Positions 25,873 to 34,521 of a stretch of 64,000 nt of DNA are shown here, one piece after another. The DNA comes from Lacticaseibacillus jixianensis (GTDB taxonomy: Bacteria; Bacillota; Bacilli; Lactobacillales; Lactobacillaceae). The notes beneath the pieces are model-generated. The model did not search any database. It saw only the letters and a list, made by a program, of their open reading frames with translations, and was not told the DNA's origin. Location: positions 179,999-243,998 of the forward strand of contig NZ_RHOJ01000001.1 of the NCBI RefSeq assembly GCF_003946485.1, read 5' to 3'. Every line of letters begins with the position of its first letter. The first letter of the stretch is position 1. Both the position numbers and the translations under genes were made by a program.

Positions 25873-26093
25873 ACTGCTCCTCCAAATCGGGTCGATTAAG
25901 TCTTAACCATTTTACCCTATCTTGGTTTTCAGTAAACAACTATTTTTATTCATCCGGGTAAAGTTCGGGATCGCTTGGCCTGAGTCGTTTGCCGCGCTGA
26001 AAAGGGCCGCAATTCATGACCGCAGAATTGAAAGGCAGGTGGTGTGCAGGAAGGGGCGAATCAATCATCGGGGGGCGGGCCCTCCTTGATCTA

Positions 26094-26122
26094 AAAAGCG
26101 CTGCGACAAGGTCGCAGCGCTC
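26094..26122 (-). terminator. Terminator of the second APC permease
   Basis: Minus-strand stem AGCGCTGCGAC / GTCGCAGCGCT followed by five T. Confidence 0.85.
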
Positions 26123-26157
26123 AGTCTAGATTTAGCCCAGGTAGCTGTCAGTGATGC

Positions 26158-27807
26158 TCAACTCGCAGTCACCCCTTTGCGGCCATTGCGGGTGATCAGC
26201 AGGACTAAGCCCACCGCCAGAAGGTCGGCGGCGATGACCAAGGCCAGTTTCGGCAGGGCGGCGAGGCCGGCGAACAGCCGCACGTCGATCCCGTAGCTGA
26301 CCGCAGCCACGGCGGCAATGGCCAACAGTACGGTGATGATCTGCCAGCCGCGCACGCCGAATGCGGTGCCGCGGCGCTGTTGGCGCTTGGCGAGCCATGG
26401 CATCAGAAAGCCCAGAATGATCATGCCGGCGGGCACCGCAAAGTTCAACGTCAGCATGGTGATGAAGGTTTTCGGATCCGAGTCTGTCGGGAAAAAGCCC
26501 ATGACGGCCAGGATGAAGGTCACGCCGAACATCCACAACCCGACCAGAAAGCCCAGCTTATCGGATTTGATGTAGGTGTACTCAGGGGTCTTAAACTGGT
26601 CGGCGTGGCGGCGCAGCATCATGAAGGCCCAGAACAGAAAACAGGTGGCAAACGGGGACACGATCCCGTTTAGGTCCAGCAGCCAGTTGAAGATGTCGTT
26701 GATCTTTGGCAACAGGCCGCCAAGCGCCATGATGACGCCACAAATTGCGGTGGTCGGCCAGTAGCCGTTGATCGGCAGGCCGTCGCTATTTTTCTTGGTC
26801 AGTTGCTTGGGCAAAAAGCGCTTGTTCACGTCCGCCAAGAAAATCCGCGTTGAGCCGTCCAGCAGGATCGCGAGCTGAGCCAAATCGTACAGTAGCTGGG
26901 TGACAGTGAAGGTGTACAGCAGCGTGTTGCCCAGGCCAAACTGGTGGCCGATCAGCTGAAAGGCGTAGTAATTACCGTTCATTTTCAGGTCGTTCGGCAG
27001 ATGATGGGCGTTGAAGTAAACGCCTAAGCTGAAGGTCCCAAATAAGGTCAGGAACATGGTCATGATGGCGATCATCTTCAGCGATTTAGGAAAGTCGCGG
27101 CTTGGGTGCTTCATGTTGCCGGTGTACGGCGCTGCCATTTCAGAGCCGTTCATCGCGAAGACGAACAGACCAAAGGTGGACAGAAAGCGGAAGGACCAGA
27201 AATGTTTGGGCATGAACGCCTGCAGGTTGAAGGGGTGAGTGGCGATGGGCCGACCCTGCTTCAGGCCCACAAAGGTCATGATGACAAACATGACCGTCAT
27301 CCCAAACATCGCGATCCCGCCGATCGTGGACATGATTTCCAAACTCTTATTTTTAAATAAGTGCTCAAGCCAGATGAAGACGACGAAGACGAACGCAGAG
27401 AGGATGCCGAACCAGGCGTTGCCCATGTGCGATTGAATGTTGCCGTCGCCGTTAAGGATCCAGCCGGCGGAAATGATGACCGAATTGGCCACGTCGACCA
27501 CGTAAGGCAGCTCGGTGATCCAGTAGAACCAGCCGGCAAAGTAGCCGACCGTGTCCCCGTTGGTCCGCCGCATCCAGGAGGTGATCCCGCCGCCTTCGTC
27601 AGCAAAGGTCGAACCCATGTGCGCGACGATCAGATTGTACGGGATCACGTAGAAGAACGTCATCAGGACCCAAGTGAACAGGGCGACTAAGCCCTGGTTG
27701 CGGAAGTTATAGATAATATCGTCGAACCCAATGACGGTGACGAAGTCCATCAGCGCGATGATAAACCACGGAATGTAATGATTTTTCTCGTTTAACTCGT
27801 TATTCAT
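26158..27807 (-). CDS. APC-superfamily amino acid permease, paralogue 2
   Basis: 549 residues, same topology and motifs as the permease at 24162: IALMDFVTVIGFDDIIYNF, HMGSTFADEGGGITSWM, FVFAMNGSEMAAPY. The pair arose by duplication; the C-terminal third has diverged most. ATG 27807 with GAGGAG upstream. The two genes have separate leaders and a terminator between them, so they are independently expressed. Between them (25873-26093) there is only the promoter region of permease 1. Substrate unknown; the retained leader peptide of the same type suggests a common signal. Confidence 0.88.
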   Translation of the reverse strand: MNNELNEKNHYIPWFIIALMDFVTVIGFDDIIYNFRNQGLVALFTWVLMTFFYVIPYNLIVAHMGSTFADEGGGITSWMRRTNGDTVGYFAGWFYWITELPYVVDVANSVIISAGWILNGDGNIQSHMGNAWFGILSAFVFVVFIWLEHLFKNKSLEIMSTIGGIAMFGMTVMFVIMTFVGLKQGRPIATHPFNLQAFMPKHFWSFRFLSTFGLFVFAMNGSEMAAPYTGNMKHPSRDFPKSLKMIAIMTMFLTLFGTFSLGVYFNAHHLPNDLKMNGNYYAFQLIGHQFGLGNTLLYTFTVTQLLYDLAQLAILLDGSTRIFLADVNKRFLPKQLTKKNSDGLPINGYWPTTAICGVIMALGGLLPKINDIFNWLLDLNGIVSPFATCFLFWAFMMLRRHADQFKTPEYTYIKSDKLGFLVGLWMFGVTFILAVMGFFPTDSDPKTFITMLTLNFAVPAGMIILGFLMPWLAKRQQRRGTAFGVRGWQIITVLLAIAAVAAVSYGIDVRLFAGLAALPKLALVIAADLLAVGLVLLITRNGRKGVTAS

Positions 27808-27816
27808 TTAACTACT

Positions 27817-27873
27817 CCTCAGTTGTCAGCAATTAGCGACAAGCTGAGGGCCGGGTGCTTTGTTGTGGGTCAT
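27817..27873 (-). promoter_or_regulatory. Leader peptide MTHNKAPGPQLVANC with RBS-masking hairpin (permease 2)
   Basis: Short ORF at 27826-27873 (minus) with AAAGGAG before its ATG; its TGA is 18 bases before the permease ATG. Bases 27838-27849 (CCTCAGCTTGTC on the minus strand) pair with GACAACTGAGG at 27817-27827, 11 pairs with one bulge, and the second arm contains part of the permease GAGGAG. The arm sequences differ fully from those in leader 1, yet both pair. Confidence 0.65.
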
Positions 27874-28117
27874 GACTGCGCTCCTTTGTGCTGCACAGCC
27901 GGTTCGGTTGCACGGTAAACTTATGACACTATTGATTAATTTTAGCGAATTTAGCGGTGACGTCCAGGCAACTTTCAGAAAAAGGTTGAAAAAGCCTTAA
28001 GCAACTTACAGACTTGTTAGCAATAACTGCGTAAACGTAAGGTCAAACGGGCAAATAATACGTTAGGATATTGGTATGGACAAAACCGGGCACAATTACC
28101 CAATTGGAGGAATCAAC
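27874..28117. promoter_or_regulatory. Divergent promoter region
   Basis: AT-rich spacer between permease 2 (minus) and the ABC pair (plus). Minus-strand TAAAAT near 27940 is a candidate -10 for the permease leader. On the plus strand ACGTTAGGATATTGGTATGG lies just upstream of the ABC gene but no clean -35 is seen. Confidence 0.35.
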
Positions 28118-28876
28118 ATGGCAGAGCAACCAGTCGTCAGCGTCAAGAACGTCACGAAGACTTACGGCAAGCGCGGCGAGAAGCAGTATCAGGCCTTAAA
28201 GGGCATCACCTTTGACGTGCAGCCGGGTGAGTTTGTCGGCATCATGGGGGCCAGCGGCTCCGGGAAGACCACGCTGCTGAATATTTTGAGCACGCTGGAT
28301 CGGCCGACCGCCGGGAGTGTGGCCATCAACGGCCAGGACGTCACGGCGCTGCGGGGCAATCAGCTGGCCGATTTCCGGGCGAAGCGGGTCGGCTTTATTT
28401 TTCAAGACTTTAACCTGCTGGAGAACCTGACGGCACGAGAAAACATTGCGCTGCCGCTGGCTTTGCAGAACGTCAAAAGTGCCGCGCAGCAGGCCGCGGT
28501 GACTCAGATCGCCCAGACGCTGGGCATCGCCGCGGTGCTCGACCACTACCCGACGGAACTGTCCGGCGGTCAAAAGCAGCGGGTCGCGGCCGCTCGGGCC
28601 CTCGTGCAGCAGCCGGCGATCCTGTTTGGCGACGAGCCGACCGGGGCGCTCGACTCGCAGTCGGCGCGGGAGCTGCTGAACACAATGGCCCAGCTCAACG
28701 CCCAGCAGCACGTGTCGATCCTGCTGGTCACGCACGATCCGTTCTCCGCAAGCTACGCCCAGCGCATCCTGTTCATTAAGGATGGGCAGATCGGCCAGGA
28801 GCTGGTGCACGGCGAAAAGACCCAAGAGCAGTTCTACCAGGAAATTTTGACGACCCTGGGCACATTTCAGCAGTAA
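28118..28876 (+). CDS. BceA-type ABC ATPase
   Basis: 252 residues. Walker A GASGSGKTT, Q-loop IFQDFNLLENLTARENIALPL, signature LSGGQKQRVAAARAL, Walker B ILFGDEPTGALDS and switch VTHDPF: the MacB/BceA subgroup, not importers. ATG 28118 has GGAGG; an earlier ATG at 28076 in the same frame lacks one. Together with the large FtsX-type permease 12 bases downstream it forms a BceAB system, which typically senses and resists peptide antibiotics that target lipid II cycle intermediates. No histidine kinase or response regulator lies next to it. Confidence 0.9.
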   Translation: MAEQPVVSVKNVTKTYGKRGEKQYQALKGITFDVQPGEFVGIMGASGSGKTTLLNILSTLDRPTAGSVAINGQDVTALRGNQLADFRAKRVGFIFQDFNLLENLTARENIALPLALQNVKSAAQQAAVTQIAQTLGIAAVLDHYPTELSGGQKQRVAAARALVQQPAILFGDEPTGALDSQSARELLNTMAQLNAQQHVSILLVTHDPFSASYAQRILFIKDGQIGQELVHGEKTQEQFYQEILTTLGTFQQ

Positions 28877-28888
28877 GGAGGCGGGAAG

Positions 28889-30706
28889 ATGTTACGCAAA
28901 TTAGCACTTGGCGGGATTCGTTCCCGCTTTCGCGATTACGCGGTCCTGTTTTCGGGACTGGTGATTGGCAGCGCGGTGTTTTATATGTTCCTCAGCCTCG
29001 CGACCAACAAGGCTTTTCTGACTGCTAACACGATGGTGGGAATGACCTCGTTCATTTTCGGGTTCGGTGAGCTCCTGCTGGTCATCATCACGACTGTCTA
29101 TATCGTCTATGCCAACAGTTTCCTGATGAGTATGCGCCAGCGCGACTACGCGATGTTCATGATGCTCGGTGCGAAGAGTCGGAAAATCGCGCAGTTGATC
29201 TTCATCGAAACCGTCACGGTCGGCATCCTGGCCGCGGTGGTGGGCATCGTCTTCGGCATGGGCCTGACCGGGGTGGCTGGCCACGCCCTCATGGCGCAGT
29301 TGCACGCCCCGGCGACCCATTTTGCCGTGGCGTGGCCGCCTGCCATTTTCTGGACCTTTGCCTTCTTCCTGGTGATGTTCGTGGTCGGCGCGCTGATCAA
29401 CGCCCACAAGCTGCTCAAGACACCGCTGCTGGCGCTTCTGCACGCCGCCACCACGCCCAACCGGCTCAAGGCGAAGCCCTGGACACTGGCCGTTCAGGCC
29501 GCGGCGGCGCTGGTGCTGCTGGCGATCGGGTACTGGGCGATGAGCCAGTTTGCTAAGCTGGTCCTGATGGGCGTTGCCATTGCGCTGGTCACCATCGTGC
29601 TGGGCTCTTATTTCTTGTTCAACTCGCTGCTCGTCTGGCTGATTGGGCTGCTGAAAAAGCGCAAGCGCTTTGCCGCCAAGGGCCTGCACACCTTCACGCT
29701 GAGCCAGCTGAGCTTTCGCATCCGTGATTACACGCGCATTCTGGCCGTCGTCTCGATCCTGTTCGCCCTCGCCCTTGGCGCTATCACCGTGGGCCTGGGC
29801 TTTGAGCGCGATATCCCAGACCTTGCCGCCAAGCAGAATGCTTACGACGCGGTGGTCGTCGCCCCCAATCAGGCAACCTTGGCGCAGGCGAGGCGGCTCA
29901 CCGGCGTGGTGGCCCAGGTGAACTACCACCTGAAGAGCGACGCGAAGCACTTTTACTTCAATGCGGCAGAGCTCGACCGCGACCCGCTGATGTTTGCGCG
30001 GTTCAGCCACGGCCCGACCAAGTATACCAAGGTCACGGCGGCTAATTTTGCCAAAAACGCCGGCGAGTACGCGAGCCAGCTTGATCAATTTCAGCCCAAG
30101 CAAATTGGTGGCCGCCAGCCGGCGGTCCTCAGTGCTGCGGCCTTTGCCAAGCTGGACCGGCCGGTGCAAATCGCGCATACTTGGCGTCTCAAGGATTTCA
30201 CCGCCAACTACGACCAGCTAGCCGCCCTGAACAAAGCGATGATCAAGCAGTACGGCAAGCAGAGCAGTGCCGTCTACGGCCAGAAGTTTACCTATTACGC
30301 CATGGTCAACGGCGCCTTTTCTGGGATGGCCTTCATGGGCTTTTTCCTCGGCATCGCCTTCCTGGCCATGCTGGCCTCGACGTTGATGTTCAAGATCTTG
30401 AGCGGGGCGTCGTACGACCAGAGCCGTTACCTGATGCTGCAGAAGATCGGGGTGCGGCCGGCCCTTCTGCGCCGGTCCGTGCGCCAGGAAATTGGCGCTT
30501 TGTTCCTTTTTCCGGGTTTGCTCGGCATCACCCATGTGCTGTTTGGCCTGAAGATGTTCGTGGGCTTGCTGCAAGAACCGTACGGCCATCTGGCGTTGCC
30601 GTTTGGGCTGTTTCTGATCCTTTACGGCGTCTACTACGTTCTGACCGTCTGGCTGTATGAACGGATCGTGATCCGGCAGGACCTCGCCGCCGACTCGCAG
30701 CAATAG
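28889..30706 (+). CDS. BceB-type FtsX-family permease
   Basis: 605 residues, about 10 membrane segments: one at the N-terminus (about 15-38), a group of three plus following segments to about 310, a large extracellular domain between about 320 and 475 (starts after FERDIPDLAAKQNAYDAVVVAP), then three C-terminal segments. This 10-helix plan with one big outside loop defines BceB permeases. Some members flip or extract bacitracin-like peptides away from lipid targets. ATG 28889 with AAGGAGG. It partners with the ATPase before it. Substrate and regulator not visible. Confidence 0.88.
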   Translation: MLRKLALGGIRSRFRDYAVLFSGLVIGSAVFYMFLSLATNKAFLTANTMVGMTSFIFGFGELLLVIITTVYIVYANSFLMSMRQRDYAMFMMLGAKSRKIAQLIFIETVTVGILAAVVGIVFGMGLTGVAGHALMAQLHAPATHFAVAWPPAIFWTFAFFLVMFVVGALINAHKLLKTPLLALLHAATTPNRLKAKPWTLAVQAAAALVLLAIGYWAMSQFAKLVLMGVAIALVTIVLGSYFLFNSLLVWLIGLLKKRKRFAAKGLHTFTLSQLSFRIRDYTRILAVVSILFALALGAITVGLGFERDIPDLAAKQNAYDAVVVAPNQATLAQARRLTGVVAQVNYHLKSDAKHFYFNAAELDRDPLMFARFSHGPTKYTKVTAANFAKNAGEYASQLDQFQPKQIGGRQPAVLSAAAFAKLDRPVQIAHTWRLKDFTANYDQLAALNKAMIKQYGKQSSAVYGQKFTYYAMVNGAFSGMAFMGFFLGIAFLAMLASTLMFKILSGASYDQSRYLMLQKIGVRPALLRRSVRQEIGALFLFPGLLGITHVLFGLKMFVGLLQEPYGHLALPFGLFLILYGVYYVLTVWLYERIVIRQDLAADSQQ

Positions 30707-30818
30707 CGGTCAGTCCTTTACTGAAGGCTGGGACGCGACTGGGGTAATGTTGGCTCACTCACTTTGCCGTTCCTTGAAGGCGGACTGAGCCCCACCGTGC
30801 CGCGGCTTGAGGGAATGC

Positions 30819-30847
30819 TTGACATCGCCCTAGGCAAGCTGTATGCT
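30819..30847 (+). promoter_or_regulatory. Sigma-A promoter
   Basis: TTGACA (30819-30824), 17-base spacer, TATGCT (30842-30847); drives the zinc-ribbon protein gene. Confidence 0.75.
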
Positions 30848-30903
30848 AGCTCTCGTTTTCAATTCACGGGGACTCGCATTTGGGGCGGGTCAGGGAGGCA
30901 ATC

Positions 30904-31428
30904 ATGATTTCGCAAGACCTGGCGTTCGCGCCGATGACTGACATTGGTGCGATCACATATCCTAGCCTGGCGGGGCTTTCTTGCCCGCACTGCGGCGGCG
31001 ATCAGTTCATCCCGATGCGGCTTGCGCACAAGAAGGTGCGCATGGACATGGTGATGGAAGACGACACCGTGCAGCGCGTGGTGTTTCATCCCATCGAGGT
31101 GCAGTGCCTGGTTTGCGGCCGCCGCTTCGATGCCATGCCGCACGACGCCGGCCCCGAAGAGCGGCTCACCGTGCCGCACACGTTGACTATCACCCGCGAG
31201 AAGAATCGCCTGGGCGGTACGGTGTACGTGATGGTCAACGGCTTTGCCCAGTGCGTGCCGATCGAAAACGGGGAAACCGTGCAGCTTGAGATCGCCACCA
31301 AGGACGTTTACGTTTTTGTCGGCGGCAGCACCAAGCGGTTCGACCGGCAAAATGCGTTCCACCTCAGCCTGACGGACTTGGCCGATGACCCGACGATCAG
31401 CTTCAAGTTCCATCCCCAATTCATCTGA
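30904..31428 (+). CDS. Zinc-ribbon protein of unknown function
   Basis: 174 residues from ATG 30904 (GGGAGG upstream). Two CxxC pairs, CPHC at about 28 and CLVC at about 65, are spaced to form one zinc ribbon with the region RLAHKKVRMDMVMED between them. The C-terminal 80 residues (LTITREKNRLGGTVYVMVNG, then VQLEIATKDVYVFVGG) look like a small beta sandwich. No catalytic motif. It has its own strong promoter and terminator and no operon partner. Function not recognised. Confidence 0.7.
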   Translation: MISQDLAFAPMTDIGAITYPSLAGLSCPHCGGDQFIPMRLAHKKVRMDMVMEDDTVQRVVFHPIEVQCLVCGRRFDAMPHDAGPEERLTVPHTLTITREKNRLGGTVYVMVNGFAQCVPIENGETVQLEIATKDVYVFVGGSTKRFDRQNAFHLSLTDLADDPTISFKFHPQFI

Positions 31429-31435
31429 TAATGAC

Positions 31436-31465
31436 GCGGCCTTCGCCAAGAAGGCCGCTTTTTTA
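31436..31465 (+). terminator. Rho-independent terminator
   Basis: Stem GCGGCCTTC / GAAGGCCGC, loop GCCAA, T run. Confidence 0.9.
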
Positions 31466-31507
31466 TTGGGTCCGGCACCAGCCAAGAGGATGCACCATAA
31501 TTACCTT

Positions 31508-31622
31508 AGTCGCGTCCCCGCAGCGCCCAGACACGCAAACGCCCCTCCACCACGATTCCAGAGTTCAGAAACGCGATGCAGGGACGCTTGCGTTTTAGGC
31601 TAAAACCGCTTTGTGGCTCAGC
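31508..31622. repeat. Interspersed hairpin repeat, copy C (diverged)
   Basis: Related to the repeats at 3737 and 7341: AAACGCCCCTCC, CCACGATTC, ACGCGATGCA, AGGGACGCTTGCGTTTT, then GGCTAAAAC and TGGCTCAGCC as in copy A. The outer stem ACGCAA.CG.CCCT / AGGG.CG.TTGCGT still pairs. Confidence 0.6.
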
Positions 31623-31654
31623 CGCTTACCGTCAGTTCCCCCAAACCAGCGGTG

Positions 31655-33349
31655 TTACTCAAACATTTTCTTCGTCGCGCGCAGCAAAGTGGGGATGTCC
31701 TTGTCGTAGCGCGGCGTCTTGACCAGGTGGCTCATCGGAATGCCGGCGAAGTGGTACGCAGCAATTTCGCCGGAACGGACGGCACTTTGCTCGGTGAAGA
31801 CCATCTGGTAAGGCTGCTCGGCGAATTCACCGGTGAAGGCCAGGTTCGTCGAGTGGGCTGGGATGACCAGTGGCCGATCATTTTTCGCCCGGTTGTTGAA
31901 GAGGGCGGACGCGTATGGCATGTAGACGGGGATGCAGTTGATCACCGAATCCATGATGGCCTGCTCGTGCTCCTTGATGTTGATCGGGCCGGGATCGACC
32001 ATGGCCAGCTGACCGAGCAGCTCCTTGAGCATTTCCTCGCCGGTCATTTCGATGTACGGCTTCTGGACAAACTCACCGGTGCGCCGCGGGTACAAGAAGT
32101 AGCCCCAGATGACGCTTTCGTTTGGCTTTTGCGTCGTGAAGTGCGGCTGGTGGTGCACCACGATAGACATGTTCACGTCCGGCTGACCCAGCGGGGTGAT
32201 CGGCGCCGTGCTCAGGAAGGAATTCAGCGCGTTGCCAGGGACCTGCGTGGTGATGCGGGTGATCTCGTTGAGCAGCAGGTGATCCTTGGTGGTCAGGGTA
32301 AAGCTGACCCACTCTGAGGCGTCGCGGTCGGCGAAGAACTTATCGGGATTGCCCAGGTTGTAGAAGCGGTCAGCGGCCTTCTTCCACAAGCTGGCGGCAA
32401 TGCCGTAGTCCATGTTCTCGCGCGCCGGGGTGTGGTAGTCGCCGATCGTCGCGGAATCGGTGATCGACCCGTTGGTGAAGATCACGGCGGTGTCGTCGTC
32501 GACCGGCACGTGCTCAACTTCACCGGAGGCCGCGTCAGTCACTTCCAGTCCAGTGACCGTGATCTCATCCTGCATTGCGGAATCCTTGAATTGCCAGTCG
32601 GTGACAATTTTGTCCAACACGATGGTGACGCCTTGGTCCTGCAGGTACTTGATCAGCGGCATCATGATGCTTTCATACTGGTTGTAGCGGGTGCGGTTGA
32701 CGCCGACCAGGTGCTCGATCTGCGTGAATTCGTACAGCATCATGTGCATGTAGCGGCGCAGTTCCTGCGCGCTGCTTTGCGTGCGGAAGGCAAACGTGGT
32801 CTCCCACATGTACCAGAAGTTGGTCGTGAACATATGCGGGTCGTCCTGGAAGTACTCGGCGATGGTGACATTGTCGAGCTGCTCCTCGTCCTTGTCCGGC
32901 ATCATGACCAGCTTGGTCAGCAGCATCCGGTCCTGGTTATTGAGGCCGAGGTGCGAGGCGTTGATAATGCCCTCGCCGCGCCGCAGCAGCCGCGCCTTAT
33001 CGAAGGTGCGGTGCTTGCTGTCAAAATCGCGGGTGTCTTCAGCCGCGGTCATGCCGGGTTCGGTGACGGACTGCACGCGGCTCAGCAGATCCATCAGATC
33101 CACGTAGGTGCGGTAGTTGAGCATGCGGCCGCCGCGGGCGATGAAGCCCTTGGTGTTTTCGAGCGGGTGCGCCTTGTTCCAGTACTCAGCGGCCTGGTCG
33201 GTGGCGGCACTACCGTCGTTGGAGCCGTGGTCGTCTAAACTGTAAAACGTGATGGCCGAGCCATCCCATTTGCCTTCCTGAATCAGATACACGGCCGCGG
33301 CCATGTTGGCCAGGCCGGCCCCAATCATAATTGCTTTGTGTTTGATCAT
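31655..33349 (-). CDS. ohyA: Oleate hydratase (67-kDa myosin-cross-reactive antigen family)
   Basis: 564 residues from ATG 33349 (GGAAG upstream); the frame runs on for 25 codons without a better site. FAD-binding Rossmann motif AIMIGAGLANMAAAVYL at the N-terminus, then the family blocks RGGRMLNYRTYVDLMDLL and YWNKAHPLENTKGFIARGG in the fatty acid/FAD region. The enzyme adds water across cis-9 (or cis-12) double bonds of free unsaturated fatty acids, giving 10-hydroxy fatty acids; membrane associated. A TetR regulator of the type often linked with this enzyme lies upstream, separated by repeats and a small ORF. Confidence 0.95.
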   Translation of the reverse strand: MIKHKAIMIGAGLANMAAAVYLIQEGKWDGSAITFYSLDDHGSNDGSAATDQAAEYWNKAHPLENTKGFIARGGRMLNYRTYVDLMDLLSRVQSVTEPGMTAAEDTRDFDSKHRTFDKARLLRRGEGIINASHLGLNNQDRMLLTKLVMMPDKDEEQLDNVTIAEYFQDDPHMFTTNFWYMWETTFAFRTQSSAQELRRYMHMMLYEFTQIEHLVGVNRTRYNQYESIMMPLIKYLQDQGVTIVLDKIVTDWQFKDSAMQDEITVTGLEVTDAASGEVEHVPVDDDTAVIFTNGSITDSATIGDYHTPARENMDYGIAASLWKKAADRFYNLGNPDKFFADRDASEWVSFTLTTKDHLLLNEITRITTQVPGNALNSFLSTAPITPLGQPDVNMSIVVHHQPHFTTQKPNESVIWGYFLYPRRTGEFVQKPYIEMTGEEMLKELLGQLAMVDPGPINIKEHEQAIMDSVINCIPVYMPYASALFNNRAKNDRPLVIPAHSTNLAFTGEFAEQPYQMVFTEQSAVRSGEIAAYHFAGIPMSHLVKTPRYDKDIPTLLRATKKMFE

Positions 33350-33370
33350 GTGAAAACTTCCTTTCGTGAT

Positions 33371-33500
33371 AAGGCTGCGTAGCACTGGCGTTCTTAGCGG
33401 GATGGATAGCCTAGCACCAGGCATTGCCGCTGGTCTTTGGCGGCGAGGCCTGGTGCGTAGCTAGCCACTCCCGCGTTGCCAGTGCGAAGCGCGACTAGAT
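33371..33500. repeat. Long imperfect palindrome, copy 3
   Basis: Ends TGCGTAGCACTGGC and GCCAGTGCGAAGCGC pair; inner TAGCCTAGCACCAGGCATTGCCG against CGGCGAGGCCTGGTGCGTAGCTAG. Same family as the units at 19623 and 19752. Lies 20 bases upstream of ohyA. Confidence 0.75.
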
Positions 33501-33719
33501 AAGGCTGCGTAGCACTGGCGCACTTAGCGGGATGGGTAGCCGCTACGCATGTCAGCCTGTACGCGCTATGCGCTACAAGCTGATCATATCTCCAGGTATT
33601 GCTGCTGTTCTTTGGCGGCGAGGCCTGGTGCGTAGCTGCTGCCGCATGTCAGCTTGTACGCGCCATGCGCTACAAGCTGATCAAGCCACTTCCGCGTTGC
33701 CAGTGCGAAGCGCGACTAC
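33501..33719. repeat. Long imperfect palindrome, copy 4, with two nested 40-bp inserts
   Basis: Begins and ends like copy 3 (AAGGCTGCGTAGCACTGGCG ... GCCAGTGCGAAGCGCGACTA), but each arm carries an insert of about 40 bases: GCATGTCAGCCTGTACGCGC + TATGCGCTACAAGCTGATCA at about 33547-33586 and GCATGTCAGCTTGTACGCGC + CATGCGCTACAAGCTGATCA at about 33643-33682. The inserts are direct repeats of each other and each is itself a palindrome (TCAGCTTGTA / TACAAGCTGA). Confidence 0.75.
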
Positions 33720-33732
33720 GTGTTTGATCCCC

Positions 33733-33867
33733 CTAGCGACGTTGAGATTCAAAAATGGCGTAATCCTTCGCGTCATCGTGGAACCAGTCCAGCTTCTTTA
33801 AGGTGTAGACGGTTGCCCCGGCCACCGCGCCGAGGACCAGGCCAAGCAGTAGTGTTTTCTTCTTCAT
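33733..33867 (-). CDS. Small membrane-anchored protein
   Basis: 44 residues, start ATG 33867 behind AAAGGTGG. Basic N-terminus KKKTLL, one hydrophobic segment (about 5-21, LLLGLVLGAVAGATVY), then a charged tail KKLDWFHDDAKDYAIFESQR. Lies between the TetR gene and ohyA on the same strand, so it may be part of the oleate hydratase unit. No family recognised. Confidence 0.6.
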   Translation of the reverse strand: MKKKTLLLGLVLGAVAGATVYTLKKLDWFHDDAKDYAIFESQRR

Positions 33868-33960
33868 GGGTTGTTACCACCTTTCTGTTTACGCTTTCAG
33901 TGTAGGCGGGATCTGGGACCAAAAAAATAGGCAACCCAGGGGGATTGCCCAAAATTATGC

Positions 33961-34518
33961 TCAGCGCAGAGTGTTCGCGTTGTGAATGGCGTTTTGCACC
34001 GCACCGGTCAGCATGATGTCGCAGCGGTGAACGATCGCCTGCTTAGGTTCGGCCAGGCCCTTCATCAGCCACTGAATGATCTGCGCGACGATCGCCAGGC
34101 CGTAGAAGTTGCAGATGTCGTCTGTCAGCGGCTTGGCCAGGCTGGGGTCGGCGTCGTTGACGACGCGCCGCACCAGTGAATCGGCGACGGTGGCCAGCAG
34201 CTGTTCCAGCAAGTCGCGCCCGACTGAGTTGAACGAGGCAACGCAGAACGACCGGTTGTCGTCGATATAGTCCAGCAGCATGCGCAGGGCCTTTTGCCAC
34301 TCGGTGATCTGCGCGTAGTTGGCCATTTGGACGATGATCTCCTGTTCGTAGATCCAGGCCAGCAGGGAATAAATGTCCTCGAAGTGGTAGTAGAACGTGT
34401 TGCGGGTCACGCCGGCCTTTTTCGTCAGCGCGCTGATGGTGATGTGTTCCAGCGCAGTGGTGGTCATCATTTCGCGCAGGGTGTGGGCGAGTTTCCGCTT
34501 GGTCGTGTCCGTCGCCAT
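33961..34518 (-). CDS. TetR-family regulator
   Basis: 185 residues. N-terminal HTH with ITISALTKKAGVTRNTFYYHFEDIYSLLAWIYEQE, the TetR recognition helix, and a helical C-terminal ligand domain of the DhaS-like kind. It follows the phosphatase gene by 3 bases on the same strand and precedes the small protein and oleate hydratase genes. Fatty acid response and repression of ohyA are plausible from position but not shown by the sequence; no operator palindrome was identified with confidence. Confidence 0.88.
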   Translation of the reverse strand: MATDTTKRKLAHTLREMMTTTALEHITISALTKKAGVTRNTFYYHFEDIYSLLAWIYEQEIIVQMANYAQITEWQKALRMLLDYIDDNRSFCVASFNSVGRDLLEQLLATVADSLVRRVVNDADPSLAKPLTDDICNFYGLAIVAQIIQWLMKGLAEPKQAIVHRCDIMLTGAVQNAIHNANTLR

Positions 34519-34521
34519 CGC

